DNA of 64,000 bases. Source: Gnetum montanum (Eukaryota; Streptophyta; Gnetopsida; Gnetales; Gnetaceae). A model generated the notes under the pieces. The model was not told the origin of the DNA. It saw nothing but the letters and a program-made list of their open reading frames with translations, and made no database searches. This document shows, one piece after another, positions 24,480-36,290 of this stretch. The DNA lies in assembly GCA_015680685.1 (NCBI GenBank), contig MNCI01029020.1, positions 32,998 through 96,997 of the forward strand, read 5' to 3'. Each line of letters opens with the position of its first letter. The first letter of the stretch is position 1. A program made the translations under genes and the position numbers.

Positions 24480-25640
24480 TTTGACTTTAGAAAGAAGCAA
24501 TAATTTCTCCATCGGGCCAAATACTTCATGGAAATCAATGGACATCTCTACAAGGTGTGTGTCGATGGCCTGATTTGTTGGTGTGTCCCTGATGAAGATC
24601 AATTCCATGTTCTCCAGGATGCTCACAAAGGGCCTTGTGGAGGCCACTACATAGGGAGATGCACAACCATAAAAATCCTGATGGCAGGATACTATTGGCC
24701 TAAAATATTCAAGGATTCCTACTACTTGAATGGAAGGCCCCCAATAGTGGATTCAACCACTGGAACCTTTTGACATATGGGGTGTTAACTTCATAGGTCC
24801 CATCACACCCATGTCCAATGGAAAGGCATATGTCATCGTAGCAGTTGGCTACTGCACAATGTGGGTAGAAGTAGCAACCATTGTTGATTGTACTTCATCC
24901 ACTACTGTTAGATTTATACAAAAAAATATTGTAAATAGGTTTGGGGTGCCACGTGCACTAATTTTTGACAATGGAACTCATTTCACAAATTCCACTTTTA
25001 GAAAGTTAATGCAACACTTGGGGGTTGAACATAAATTAACAACACCCTATCACCCCCAAGCCAATGATCAAGCAGAGGTAACCAACAGGGAGATCACAAA
25101 AATATTAACATGGACCATTAGCAAATATAGCAAAGATTGGAGTACGAAAATCAATGATGCCCTCTAGGCTTATTTTTCAACATGGAAACTTCCTATTGGC
25201 TATTCTCCCTACGAGTTAGTGTACAAAAAAATTCGAACACTCTTGATTCAATATGAACTCCATACACTCTCAACAACTTATGATATGAATCTTGACCTAA
25301 GTCTAGCATAGAGAAAAAGATTGATCAACCTTAATGTACTAGATGAAAATCAATTGGTGGCCCCATCTTTGAATGAAGTGCACAAGGTATTCAATAAGCA
25401 ACGTCATGACCTTACAATATGGAAAGTAAAATTTTAACTAGAAGATAAGATTATTTATTGGAACTGCACACATGTACCGTAGAAGATAAAATTTCAAACA
25501 TTGTGGGAGAGAATGTATATAATTGATCAAATATTTTCCTCTAGGGACATGTTAATTTACAAACCTAAAAGCCCAAATAAAAATTAGTTGATCAACATCC
25601 AACAAGTGAAACCTTTTCTAGAACCAAGACAAGCTAGTGT
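24480..25640 (+). pseudogene. Integrase of element B
   Basis: The N-terminal zinc-binding region is half present: the histidine part lies in the GGHYIGRCTTIKILMAGYYW segment (about 24637-24697), but the following Cys pair is missing because sequence jumps from DSYYL to GRPPI. The catalytic core is the best-preserved coding piece of B (24811-25167), with WGVNFIGPI (first Asp changed to Asn, about 24778-24805), FDNGTHF (second Asp, about 24966) and QAEVTNREI (Glu, about 25070-25095). A frameshift separates the first two blocks. The C-terminal domain continues with a GYSPYELVY segment (about 25198-25225) to about 25640. Inactive on several counts. Confidence 0.9.
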
Positions 25641-25649
25641 AACTACGAC

Positions 25650-27215
25650 CTCAATGGATGGACAACCACATTTCATTTTTCAAATCTCCTCCTTCCAACT
25701 TAGTCATGGGGGAGATGGCCCTCCATGCTAATAATCCATATGGCTTCTCAATTTTTCTACTTTTTCTTTTCTGCATTTTTGATTTTACAAGTTATTTATG
25801 TTACAAATTTTTGATTTTCAAAACTTTCCCAATTTTGCACCATCATTAGTACCTTTGAACGTTTCTTAATTATTTTACACTTTCTCATATATTTTACTTT
25901 ATTTTGTTTAAGTGTGAATTTTCATTATTTTTACTAATAAAAGTGCTTTATTGCCACAAGACATAGTGCCACTATTGCTATTTACTAATTATGGTTTGTG
26001 CTTAATATTGTGATTGTTGATGTCTAGTTTCTATTTTTGAATTCTGATGTTTGATGACTATGACATGGTTTATTTTTCATGGAACAAGCACTGAGTCCAC
26101 ATCATCCACCTTTTCAATAAACTCTATGGTTTTCCTTTTTCTAGAAGTTTAAGGTCCCTTCCATTAAAGAAATTTTTAATCAATTGGTGACCTTGGTAGT
26201 TCTAGAATTGGGAAAGATTCAAAGGTTTCTAGAAGGTATGACTTCAAGGGAACTCAATACTCTTTGTACTTGTCTACTGGCTTAAGTGCTTGAGTGTTTT
26301 TCATGAATTGCATACTGTTCCATTCCAACTACTAATAGGAAGTCAAATAAAGTCTTTGCATGATGTTGTTCCCAATGAAAAAATATAAACAAATTAAAAA
26401 AACATGATGAAAATTCAAAGCACACCCCTTAGACAAATAAATAGGCTACAAGCATTGGTTATGGGACTAGAAAGACATGCACCCATGCCTAAAGGTTCCC
26501 TCTAACTAAGGCCCTCTCTCACTTCTTACTTCTCCTTTTTTCTCTTCATGGAATGGTGGTTGTTTTGTGGAAGCACTCTCATGTCTCAAGTGGATGGACC
26601 AATCTTAGAGTGGCGATGTGAAGTCACTAAAAGTGGCTAGTTTTGGTTTGGACTAAGGATGGATCTTTTCAGCTCATTTTAAACATGAATTCCACAAGGG
26701 ACTTCTTATGACCTTAATTTGGAATTCCATTTCACCTTCTCCATCATCCATCCATGCTACCATCACTCACCTCATTGTTAGGTTCTATGTTATGCTCTAT
26801 GTCTTAGTCTAATGTGTTTGAATTATTGGATAGATCCTTTTTGGCTGTTCTTAACTTTTCATGATCATTAATCAACTATGGTGCCCATGGACTCCTTAGT
26901 TGAGGTTATACATGGATAACAAGTATGAGAAGGATCCACTTACATATCTCTTAGTTTGATTAGTTAGATTCTTTACCTTAGACATTGCTACAATCCTATC
27001 TTTCACATATTCCATTGTGTAGACCGCAGTGTGCTTTTTGATCTTTCATTTTTACCATCTTTCTCCATTTTCTTAATTTTCTAAATTTTCAAAACTTCAA
27101 CACCCTCTTCTCATATTTTCATCATGTTTGTAACTGTTTGGGCTTCCATTTGACCCTAATTTCATTCAAAATGTCCTTGTAATTTTTAAATTTTGACCAA
27201 GTCAACTAAAGTTAA
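25650..27215 (+). other. Spacer between integrase and ORF3 of element B
   Basis: About 1.6 kb, AT-rich, with no frame I can support and no inserted element recognised. A GTCATGGGGGAGATGGC stretch at 25703-25720 is purine-rich. Some segments (GGATCCACTTA near 26932) reappear in the tail of F near 38265, which supports both being post-integrase spacers. Confidence 0.6.
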
Positions 27216-27219
27216 TGAT

Positions 27220-27310
27220 GATCAATGGCCCCATTGACGAGGCCTCATTGATGCAACCAACTGCATCGATGAGGCCCCGTTGATGCATCACAAAAGCTCT
27301 ATATATACTA
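27220..27310 (+). promoter_or_regulatory. Internal promoter-like module of element B, upstream of ORF3
   Basis: Contains the same kinds of motif as the LTR U3: GACGAGGCCTCATTGATGCA (27238-27257) and GCATCGATGAGGCCCCGTTG (27263-27282), followed 20-odd bp later by TATATATA at 27300-27307. In the B LTRs such GAGGCCTCAT and CCCCATCGATGCA motifs stand just upstream of TATAAATA. Flanking sequence does not resemble an LTR, so this is not an inserted LTR fragment. It lies about 460 bp before the ORF3 start codon at 27765. Confidence 0.55.
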
Positions 27311-27764
27311 CCACATACTTTGAAATTTTTTATCATTTGCTTCATAATGCTAGGGGAGGTTTTGCCATTTTTTAGAGCCTAGAACCTTCCAAAGACCATA
27401 ACTTCTTAACTATTTACCCAAATCACTTTGTTCTTTGATCCTACAGTTATTGAAGGTAAGCTCTTTATCATGGAGGCCATAAACCTTAAAGTTTCTGATG
27501 AAAATTTTGAAAATTTTTCTAACTCCCTAAAAGGGTTATTAAATTTAACAATATACAAACATAAATTTTTTTCCAGAATTAACCCTTCCAACACCCTCCG
27601 GGATGACTTATTAATAATAACACATAAATAAAATAATGATTGAAGTAATTAAATTAGTCATAATCACAACTTAGCCAAGTGTAACTATCCTAAAGAGATA
27701 AAGGTATTCCAATTGCTTCATGTTACACAACAATTGCTAACCCATGGTCTTATTGTGATTACAA

Positions 27765-30640
27765 ATGGCACCAAGACCAAAACGCCCATAGGAAGGAGAA
27801 CCCTCTCAACCAAGGAAGAAATGGCCCAGAGTTAGAAGGGGCCTACAAGAATAAGCCTAAGAACTACTAGAAGCAACCCATGCAATGGGACCTCTTTGTG
27901 AGGAGCCCAAAATGGAATTTTTTTAATAGATTCCAAAAGAAGAAGTGCCAATAGAGCAATCATAGTGAGGGGAAGCACTAGGACCCATGCCAAGACTTGA
28001 AATCACTTTAACTCAAACTTGTGTTGATATCATTAGACCCCAAGAAATCCAACGCTCAGTTCTCCAAGAACTAAACTTTGAGCCATTTCTAGAGAAAGCT
28101 CCACTAGAAGTCAAAACATAATTGTAAACCTCTCCCATGTGGCCAATCATTGCCTCTAGTGGGAAGTCATACATGGAAGAGAAATATCTCTTTTGGAACA
28201 ACAGAAGGCTAGGATTCACAATAAAAATCAAGGATATTTAGGTGTCTTACTTAGCTAAGGCTACTGTGCAAGCATTGGGGTTGCCTGATATTGGGACATA
28301 GTTGGCAAAGTTATCAACACAAAGTGAACTTGAGGCCAAAAAAGATTGGACTCAACGGTGTTACGAGGTTGATTGTAAGGAGTTTGGTGTGTTCACACCA
28401 ATGTAGTGCATCTACTTCAAGATAGCAACTTATCACCTCAATCCAATAGTGAGGCCTAGTAAGGTGACCATCTTTTCCAATGGAGCATGTGCCACTCTAA
28501 GCGGGAGATTTCCTATAAACCTTCTACAACTAATTTATTTAGAGATTAAAAAATGCTTCAAGGAAAATGAACATGGAAGGAAAACCTTGCCCTTTCTATG
28601 CCTCATCCGAAAACTCTACAAACAAGCAAGAATCATTTGCTACACCAATGACACAATCAGATATGCTCCTTTGGCTTCATGGTTTGAAATCATGAAAGAA
28701 AAGACACCTGCCATAACTAAAGAAGAAGAGCAATTTCCACCTCCACCACCTACTTAAGAAATAACCTTGAAGGCCCATGCAACCATTAAGCACTTGCACA
28801 AAATTTGAGAGCAACTCTTGCATGAGCAAGAGTAGTATGAAAGGATGAGTAGTGTGGACCCATCTGTGTATCAACCAACAATGATTCACCTTAATGAGAT
28901 GGCTCAAACAATCAACCAAATAGAAAGGGGTGGGCCAATATTCTCTACCTAATGAACGCAATTGCTCACAAGGTCTAATCCTAATGCTCGAGAGGTGATG
29001 GTGTCATTATCACAATACCATTTATTCCTAGAAATCTCTTGGAATGCTACATCCTTGGTGCATTTGGAGGAAGGTGAAGGGGCCATTGTACTGGTGATGT
29101 AGCACAAAGGATAAGAGACTGTGGTTGAAGTAGTTGCTAACTATATCACCGAAACACTTAATGTACCTACAATTTTTGTACTAAATGTGTCTGCACTTTG
29201 AGATGTGTAGACATTCGTAGGCATGGTTAGCAAAAAATTGAATGTAGCCTAGCATGATGAATTGCTGGATTGACTAGTAGGGACCAGGCAACCAATTTTG
29301 GATATCTTTGATGTTTTGAATAACATTATGGCAACCCTATTAGAGTTGCTAAAAGCAAGGGGTATATGTATCATCTTGGAGGGGAAACTTGAAATGTCTT
29401 AAGCATAGAATCAATGCTTGGCCATAGAGGTTACCAAATTACATGCAAATCTTGCTAATTCCACACTCCTTAGCCCAACAATAACTAGAGATGAATCTTT
29501 CCAACAGCTTTAAGAACGATTCAAGAAGGATAAGGAGGAAGTAGTAATGACCGTCTTCAACCAATCCATAGTAGAGGCAAAGACATATTCAGTTTAGAAG
29601 GACTTGGTTTAGATGTGCCAAGAGAATGAGGTATTGACTATAGAAAATCATCGCCTATGCAATGTTGATGAAAAAAAAGAGCAAATGCAGGAATTCATTC
29701 ATCAACAGTAGAGCAGCTAGCTAGGGTGAATATTGAATTAAGGAAATTAGCCATAGCAAATTAGAATCTAAGTAAGGAAGAAGTTTGTGCTTTACTTTAG
29801 AAGTTTGCTATTGAGATTGCCGTTTGGAAAAATGAAGCTTGAATTTTGAGAAAGTTAAAAGTCACTATAGAGACCAAGTTGGCTTATAGAAGGAAGTAAA
29901 TAAGAAGCACATCCAGATGGCAAAGGAAAAAGTAAACAAAGCTCTCTAGCAACTTCAATAAGGAAATGAAGTATGGAAGCTCATCATTGATGGGATTGAT
30001 GCCTACAACAAAGTGAAAATCCATCTAAAGGTGTTGTAGATAGAGGAATTGATATAACACATGGAGTTGGCCAATCTCTACTATGCAAACTTGGTAATGC
30101 TAATTGCCAGATGATTGCAATTAAAGTTAGAAAAATAAGTGGCTATCTCATATTTGCTATATGAGGTAGAGTTCAAACACCATAAAGACACTAAGCAGAA
30201 GCTTGGGACTGTAAATGTTGAACTCAAAGTTCTCAAAGCACAATTCACGGATCAACAATCAACTACTGAGAACTTAGCCAAAAGAATGAATGATTACCAA
30301 GAGTTGTAAGGATGTAGTTAGAGTGTTTGACATTAAATGTAAATAATTTAGTGCTTGGTTTATCAACACAAAGGAGCTTTTTCCTAGCAATCCCATGTCC
30401 CTGGGATGTGCCCGTTTTGACCCACATTGGTGAAGCTACGTGGATGATGCACAATCCTAGAAGTAAGGAGGAAAAAATGAAAGTATTGCTGGATGCTTTT
30501 TGCCTTCCACTAGAAGTTGTAGCAACACTAGGATAGCCACAGCCACCTTGACTACTGCATGTGCTTAAAGCCGATGAAGTTCCCTTAGAACCTCAGGAGC
30601 CACCACCTCCTAGAATTATTTGATCTTCACCACCAACTGT
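27765..30640 (+). pseudogene. ORF3 of element B (Athila-type post-integrase ORF)
   Basis: From an ATG at 27765 one frame can be followed to about 28955 with scattered stops. The N-terminal 30 residues are rich in Pro, Arg and Lys. The middle (28449-28757) has GRFPINLLQLIYLEI and LPFLCLIRKLYKQARI, which resemble the conserved domain of Athila-type second ORFs ('putative plant transposon protein'). From about 28960 to 30310 the coding remnants are rich in Glu, Lys, Leu and Gln and look like a long coiled coil (for example VELKVLKAQFTDQQ near 30215-30255). A C-terminal block (30417-30510) reads THIGEATWMMHNPRS then KMKVLLDAF; element D repeats it. I see no signal peptide or membrane segment, so 'env-like' is not supported. 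Confidence 0.65.
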
Positions 30641-30854
30641 ACACCATTAAAGGCCATGTTATACCAGTTTGAATAGTCATGTCATGGTGTTCAATTTTGT
30701 GTTATGAACACCATAATATTTTCTAATGTGTTTATTTGTATACTCAAGCACTTTTTTTTGTCAAGTCAATGTGTTTTGTTTTTTTGAAGGATTAGTGAAT
30801 AATCCCATACCTTCCCAAATTTGTAAAAGAACTCAAGGACGAATTTTCATTTAG

Positions 30855-30865
30855 TTGTGGGGGTA
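30855..30865 (+). other. Polypurine tract of element B
   Basis: TTGTGGGGGTA directly before the 3' LTR start TGATGAG. The minus-strand equivalent next to the LTR of D (44102-44115) reads the same in reverse. Confidence 0.7.
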
Positions 30866-31766
30866 TGATGAGTTGCATTTTTTGGCTACATTGATGAGGC
30901 CTCATCAACTGGGACTCATTGACAAGGCCTTGTTGACGCATCATTTTATGCATTGATGACGCCCCATCGATGCAACGTCCACTTTTTGGCTATAAATACG
31001 CTTCGACTAGCTGCATTTATGGGAATCAAATTTTTGTAGTAGCAGAGCTCTTGTAGTTTGTTTATTTGAAAGTTAGAATATTTCTCTCAAGTGCCTACAA
31101 TAGGAGTCATTAAGTGTATGGATCTTTATTCGAGCATTATTGTACTTGAGCACGATAGTGTGTGCAGCAATAAAGATGAGCTTTTTGATAAACCTTGTAG
31201 CATTCTAGATAGATTAAATATTTCATTTATACATTTAATGTTTTTAATTAGTTATCCAATATTTTCTAGTAATTAAGCCAATTAAGAAAGATAAGTTATA
31301 TAGATTAAATACATAAGTACAACCACTTCGAGCATAACACATATTCACTTGTTAATCCTAGTAGCGTTATTACTTGGTACACCCAGTACCATAGTGCTTG
31401 GTAGCCCAACAGTGGATACGTGGGTTTAGGACATGTGCAGAAAGTGGGACCAAATGATTATGTTAGGGCTACTTAGATACTAGTTAATTAGTTAAATTAA
31501 ATTAGTTAATCCAATTACTTTATCTCTCTTTACACACCAAAATCATAAAATACAAAATGATAAAAATCAAATGCCTAAATTACCCTTAACCATACCAGTG
31601 TACAACACAAGTGTAATTGGGAAGATAACAAATGACCTTAAGATAATGTTCACTTCTTAGAAGACTAGTGCACTAGAAACTATAAAGTCCATGGAATTTG
31701 ACTGGATTGTGCGTGAATGCTTTGTGATTCGTATGTTTGGGCATAGGGGTACCTTGCAGCTCATCA
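30866..31766 (+). repeat. 3' LTR of element B
   Basis: 901 bp, TGATGAGTTGC to GCAGCTCATCA, an 11-bp inverted repeat with one mismatch. TATA box TATAAATA at 30991-30998, AATAAA at 31169-31174. It is better preserved at its ends than the 5' copy. Confidence 0.92.
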
Positions 31767-31771
31767 CCTAC
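31767..31771. other. Target-site duplication of element B, right copy (CCTAC)
   Basis: Identical to 9605-9609; element F resumes here. Confidence 0.85.
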
Positions 31772-32520
31772 TATGTTGATCCTACCTTCATGTATGCTGT
31801 TGGGAAATATTACCAAGCTTATATTAATTTGGCCATGAAAGGAAATTTGAGATCCCATAGTAAGAGATTTTTTTTGTAAGCATAAGTGTAAGCACCATGG
31901 GGTTGGGTCCACTCCATCCTCTTCCTCCCATAAAGATGATTATTCTTTTAGCATAACAAGAGACTAAATTCAAGAGGTCCCTATCCCATTCCTTGAGAAC
32001 TATTAGAGTAATCCATCTACTTTAGAAAAGGATTCTTCAAATGTTTTTGGTTGTTCAGATATTGTGGTAGCTGATGGCAGTGCTGCTGTAATAATTACAA
32101 TGTCTAAAGCGGTTATGCTAGTAGTAAAAGAAGGTCATCTATTGGAAGAAAGACTAATCTCAGTAGTTCCATGATGGAAATCCAAATTAGTGACAGAGGG
32201 CATTGCCTAGCTCTTAATAACTCTAGTTCAGGAGTTAATATTATTTTATTACAATAGTACATTAATTTGGGGCTTTCCTTTCTCAAGGGTACTAACATCA
32301 AGTTGGAGCTCGTAGACCAATCATATACATACCTCATGGAATAGGTGAATAATGTTATGAATACTTTGTTGGGATGGTCATATCCTATTTATTTTTTGGT
32401 AATCAAACCAAAAACTTAGGTGGGAGTTAGCTTCCTTGTTGTTATGGAAAGAGCCTTGATGAGTACTATTAATGCCAAGTTAGTTTTCCATGGCCTTCAC
32501 CTTAAAATTAATAAGAAAGA
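31772..32520 (+). pseudogene. gag end and protease of element F
   Basis: Resumes F after B. The first 110 bp are open (ends 31879). The gag-protease transition is not readable. A protease tail is visible at about 32370-32520: a WDGHILFIF / GWSYPIYFLV-type segment in alternating frames, then MERALMSTINAKL, equal to the IIMGRAWLSTIDAK block of B, E and A. From 32520 to 32820 lies the linker to reverse transcriptase, with short fragments only. Confidence 0.65.
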
Positions 32521-32819
32521 CGTAACTTAAAAGACACGCTACAAGTCAATCTCATGTGATCTTTTCCAATCTTATGGCAAGCATGGTTGCAATTGTTGTA
32601 TCACAAAGCATCTCTATATCATCAGAGATGTGAATTACCATGATGAATTGCTAGTCCATGAAGCCACATATTATGTCTTTGAGAGACTAATAAATGCTCT
32701 TTTCTTATCTAATGTTGAGTCATCCAATTCAAAAAATGAGACCACAATGAAGACAACTATAATGGTAATATAAAATTAAATTCTAGGATACCCTTGATTT
32801 ATCCCAAGATATTTTTACG

Positions 32820-34260
32820 CCATTGCTCAAACTCAAGCCATTTCCTAAAGGCTTGGAATACTTCTTCCTTATGAATGATCATTGTGTCATCATTAATTCA
32901 TTTTTGATGATCATTCAAAAGATTGACCTAAAAAAGCTAGTTCCAAAGTTGAGGCAAGTCTTTGCATGGTTCCATGATGAACTAATGGGAATTGACCATT
33001 TGATCTATCACCATTGCATATATACAGACCTGCGTGTTAAACCTTAGTAAATACTACAAAATAGACTTAATCCAAATATATAGGACATGATAAGAAGTGA
33101 AATCATCCATCTCCTATGAGCTAGTTTCATTACTCTTATCTCTGATAGTAAGTGGATTAATCCAACTATGGTTGTATCAAAGAAGAGAAATGAACGAAGA
33201 GTCTATATTACCTACAGGTTGTTAAATGTTGCTGCCTTTAAGGACCATTTCCCATTACCCTTTGTAGACTAGGTATTAGATAATATCTCTAGCTAGGAGT
33301 ACTCTAGTTACAATCAAATAGACATTGCACCAAAGGATCAAGCCCAGGCTATCTTTATTTGTCCATGGGAACCTTTGCACTTAAGACCATGTCCTTTGAA
33401 TTATGCAATGCACTAGCCATGTTGCAACGGTTGGTGATGATCATGTTCTAGGATTGCATTGGCAAGAGTTTGAAATTTTGCATGGATGACTTTTTTACTT
33501 ATGACAAATCATTCCATGAAGCCTTAGACTAGCTCAAAGCTACCTTAAATTCTTGCTTCTAGGTGAACCTAAAGCTAAATTGGGAAAAAGTTAGCTAATG
33601 GTAACTTAAAACTTTGTTCTTTATCACAAAGTTTCAAAGAAGGAAATTGAGGTCAATTTTAAATAAATTTGTACCATCAAGAAGAGAACAAAAACAACCA
33701 CGATAATTATAGAGATGTGATCTTTCATGGGTCACATGGGTTATTATTATTATTTTATTAAATATTATTCTAAAATAGCCAAGCTCTTATTTAAACTCAT
33801 AAAGAAAGATGTTTTGTTCTTATGGAAAAAATAATGTAAAAATGCCTTCTAGTATTTGAAGGAAACATTGACCCAAACTCTTGTATTGCAAAGTCCTAAT
33901 TGGACTCAACCATTCCATATAATGATACATGCTTCTAATTTTGCATTTGGTGTTATCTTAATATAGTTTGATGAGAGGAAGAGGCCCTACTACATCCACT
34001 ATGCTAGTAGAAGCATTATGGGACGTCAACATAGGAAAAGAATTGATGGCCATTGTTTTTGCACCTCAAAAACTTAGGCATTATGTTCTAGAATGTAAAA
34101 TTTTTATTCACACTAATCATATCACCATTCAATTCTGCATGAATAAACAAGATGTTAGTTCATGTATGATACGATGGTTGGTTCTCTTTCAAGAATTTGA
34201 CCTTCATATGATTAATCAAAAGGAAGTTGAGAATTTGGTGGTGGATCATCTATCATGATT
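32820..34260 (+). pseudogene. Reverse transcriptase and RNase H of element F
   Basis: The open piece 32823-33047 holds the pre-catalytic KLKPFPKGLEYFFL and LRQVFAWFHDELMGID blocks. Further on are TMVVSKKRNERRVYI (about 33163-33210, family PKK...WR), FKDHFPLPFVD (about 33238-33270), MSFELCNALAM (about 33392) and FCMDDFFTY (about 33475-33500), keeping the Asp pair. RNase H is in 33890-34258: a RPYYIHYASRSIMG-type block, ELMAIVFAPQKLRHYVLE and the terminal VVDHLS. Heavily interrupted; the RNase H/connection part 33968-34258 is open. F's polymerase is clearly diverged from B's. Confidence 0.85.
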
Positions 34261-34379
34261 AAGAACTAGAAACAAGGGAGAAGATGTACTTCTTGATGAA
34301 TTTCCAAATAACCACATGTGTAAGGTCATTTTCAAATCAAGGAGTGGATGTTAATGTCCATGGTTTTTCGATATTCTTA

Positions 34380-34785
34380 ATTACTTGATAGGTGGGACAA
34401 GCGTAAAATCTAGTAGTTTTAGCATGAGGTAAGGCCTCACTTGGTTATCAAAGAGCATCTCTAGAAGTGATGCCTTGATGGCCTAGTAATGTTATGTATT
34501 CTTAATAAACACCATGGTGATTTCTTGGCTCATATGCATCATGGTGTATGTGGTGGGTACTACATTGGAAAGAGAACTATGATAAAGCTGCTACTTGTGG
34601 GCTATTTTTGGCCCACCATGTTCCATGATGCTGAACACTTCATGCATTTTTGTGACAAGTCTTAACATGAGGGAGGTATGTCCTCATGTATGGAGGGATT
34701 AGAGTAGTGAATCCAACCATAAGAGTCCTTTGATGTGTGGAGGATTAACTTTGTTAGTTCCCTCTCTTCTACCTCCAATGACAAG
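34380..34785 (+). pseudogene. Integrase of element F, N-terminal part
   Basis: Remnant of the zinc-binding region: HHGVCGGYYIGKRTM-type sequence near 34535-34575, then LLVGYFWPTM and a Cys-Asp-Lys segment (about 34650). It ends at the conserved SNDK just before the core strand, where a solo LTR is inserted. The next residues are found at 35592. Confidence 0.75.
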
Positions 34786-35591
34786 TGATGAGTGGCGAGA
34801 TACCCCTACACTCAACCATACGAATACAAGCGTTCTCACACGTGATCCGATCGAACTCCGCAGACAAACTAGTTGTGGCGCCTAGATCGTTAACCTTAGG
34901 TCGCAGTTCACTATCTTCCCACCTAGACTAGTATTATATTTGTCACGTATGGTTTAGTCCAGAGTGAGGTGTATGATGTGTTCCTAATTCTAACGCTACT
35001 CCTGAAGGTAGTGGAAAATAATATTAACTAAGCTAAGCTAGGAGGAAAAGGGTAAGAAAATCTAATCTATCCTAAGTGCGATGAGCAACCATTCCTTAAT
35101 CATCCATACACATCTTGGACTTCGTGCATGACTACCACTGGGATTACCAAGCATAGATCCTAGGTACACCACTGGGTTACCAAGTAGTCACACTTAAATG
35201 CTCGTAATCAAGTCGTACTCATTCTGCATTCTAGGAGATAAGGATGAGAAAGATTAACTAAGAAAGCAGTAAATAAAAATTAAATAAATAATTAATTAAA
35301 CTAAGTGAATGCTGCAATGATGAAGCAATCTCAATCTTTATTTTCGGTCATGTGCGTGTCCAAGTACGTCACACTCGAATAAAGGATGTCATACAATTAC
35401 AATCACCACATTGTGGGCAAACACTGGGAAATTATTCTATCTCTGGAAGGAGAAAACTGCCAGAGCTTCGCTAAGGAACTAAACTAGATGCCTAAAATTG
35501 GGAAAGCTACCTCTTATTTATAGACATTGAGGGCCATGATATCACAGCCACTGGGATATAACAACCAACAAATTCATGACTTATCAACAAG
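34781..35591 (-). mobile_element. Solo LTR inserted in the integrase of F, with 5-bp duplication ACAAG
   Basis: The LTR proper is 34786-35586 (801 bp) in minus orientation: TGATGAGTGGCG at the left, GACTTATCA at the right. ACAAG stands on both sides (34781-34785 and 35587-35591). Its left 90 bp match the LTR at 63820 closely. A minus-strand TATA-like box is near 35514-35523. No internal element sequence is attached on either side, so it is a product of LTR-LTR recombination. Taking out the LTR and one duplication restores the host reading frame across the site. Confidence 0.88.
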
Positions 35592-36290
35592 GCATGCATT
35601 ATTATATGCGTAGATTATTACATGAAGTGAAAAAAAGCTGTTGTCATTAATGATTGTTCATTCACCACTATAGTAACTTCCTTTAGAATCATGTAGTCCA
35701 TAATTTTGGTATCCCATGAATCTTGATCTTTGATAATGGTATGCATTTTACTGGTAAGATTTTCAAGAATTTATTGGAATCTTATGGAGTTAATCATAAG
35801 TTAACTTTCTCTCATCATTGACAAGCCAATGGCTTGGCAAAAGTTACTAATGGTAAAAATTGTTAAAATAATTAAGAAAATTGTTAGTAGGTATAGAAGA
35901 GATTAGGCCAACAAGCTTAATGATGCTCTTTGGATCTATCAAATGATATGGAAAAATTCCATTGGTTACACTCTATTTGAAGTGGTCTAGGATAGGTTCC
36001 ATGACGTTTTGCTGATCTTGGGATGAAAATCTTGGATAGTGTTGTATCATTTGATATGACTCTAGATTCTTCTTTAAAAGATAGGTTTATTAACCTCAAC
36101 CTTCTTGATAAAAATCATAGAATCCCCTTGATGCATAGTGAATTAGAACATTCTTACATAAAGGCTTGCATGATGTTTGCACAAGAGAGCTTTATTTTAA
36201 ACCTAGTAATTAGGTCCTCTATTTTAATTTGCTATACTTTGGTAAGTTTCAATTTTAATGGAAAGGATCATACATCATCTACATGACTCA
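35592..36290 (+). pseudogene. Integrase of element F, core and C-terminal part
   Basis: Begins in frame with the pre-insertion part: an ACIIICVDYYMK segment aligns with AYVIVAVGYCTMW of B. Then come a GIPRILIFDNGMHF-type block (about 35708-35755, second catalytic Asp), an ESYGVNHKLTFSHH block (about 35779-35820) and a QANGLAKV block (about 35822-35845), where the catalytic Glu is replaced by Lys. The IGYTLFEVV segment (about 35959-35985) and a C-terminal piece (36023-36286, open) follow. Confidence 0.85.

Larger units (their letters stand above)
9610..31766 (+). mobile_element. Element B: near-complete Athila-like Ty3/gypsy element with nested insertion C
   Basis: Order on the plus strand: 5' LTR (9610-10509), tRNA-Asp-type primer-binding site, gag, [element C, 12616-21449], gag end, protease, reverse transcriptase, RNase H, integrase, a 1.6-kb spacer, a promoter-like module (27220-27310), a third ORF (27765-30640), polypurine tract and 3' LTR (30866-31766). 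Without C and a 149-bp duplication it is about 13 kb, within the range of Athila elements. Order, priming tRNA and the post-integrase ORF all point to the Athila/Tat branch. All ORFs are broken. The two LTRs differ at many positions, so the insertion is old but younger than F. Confidence 0.9.
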
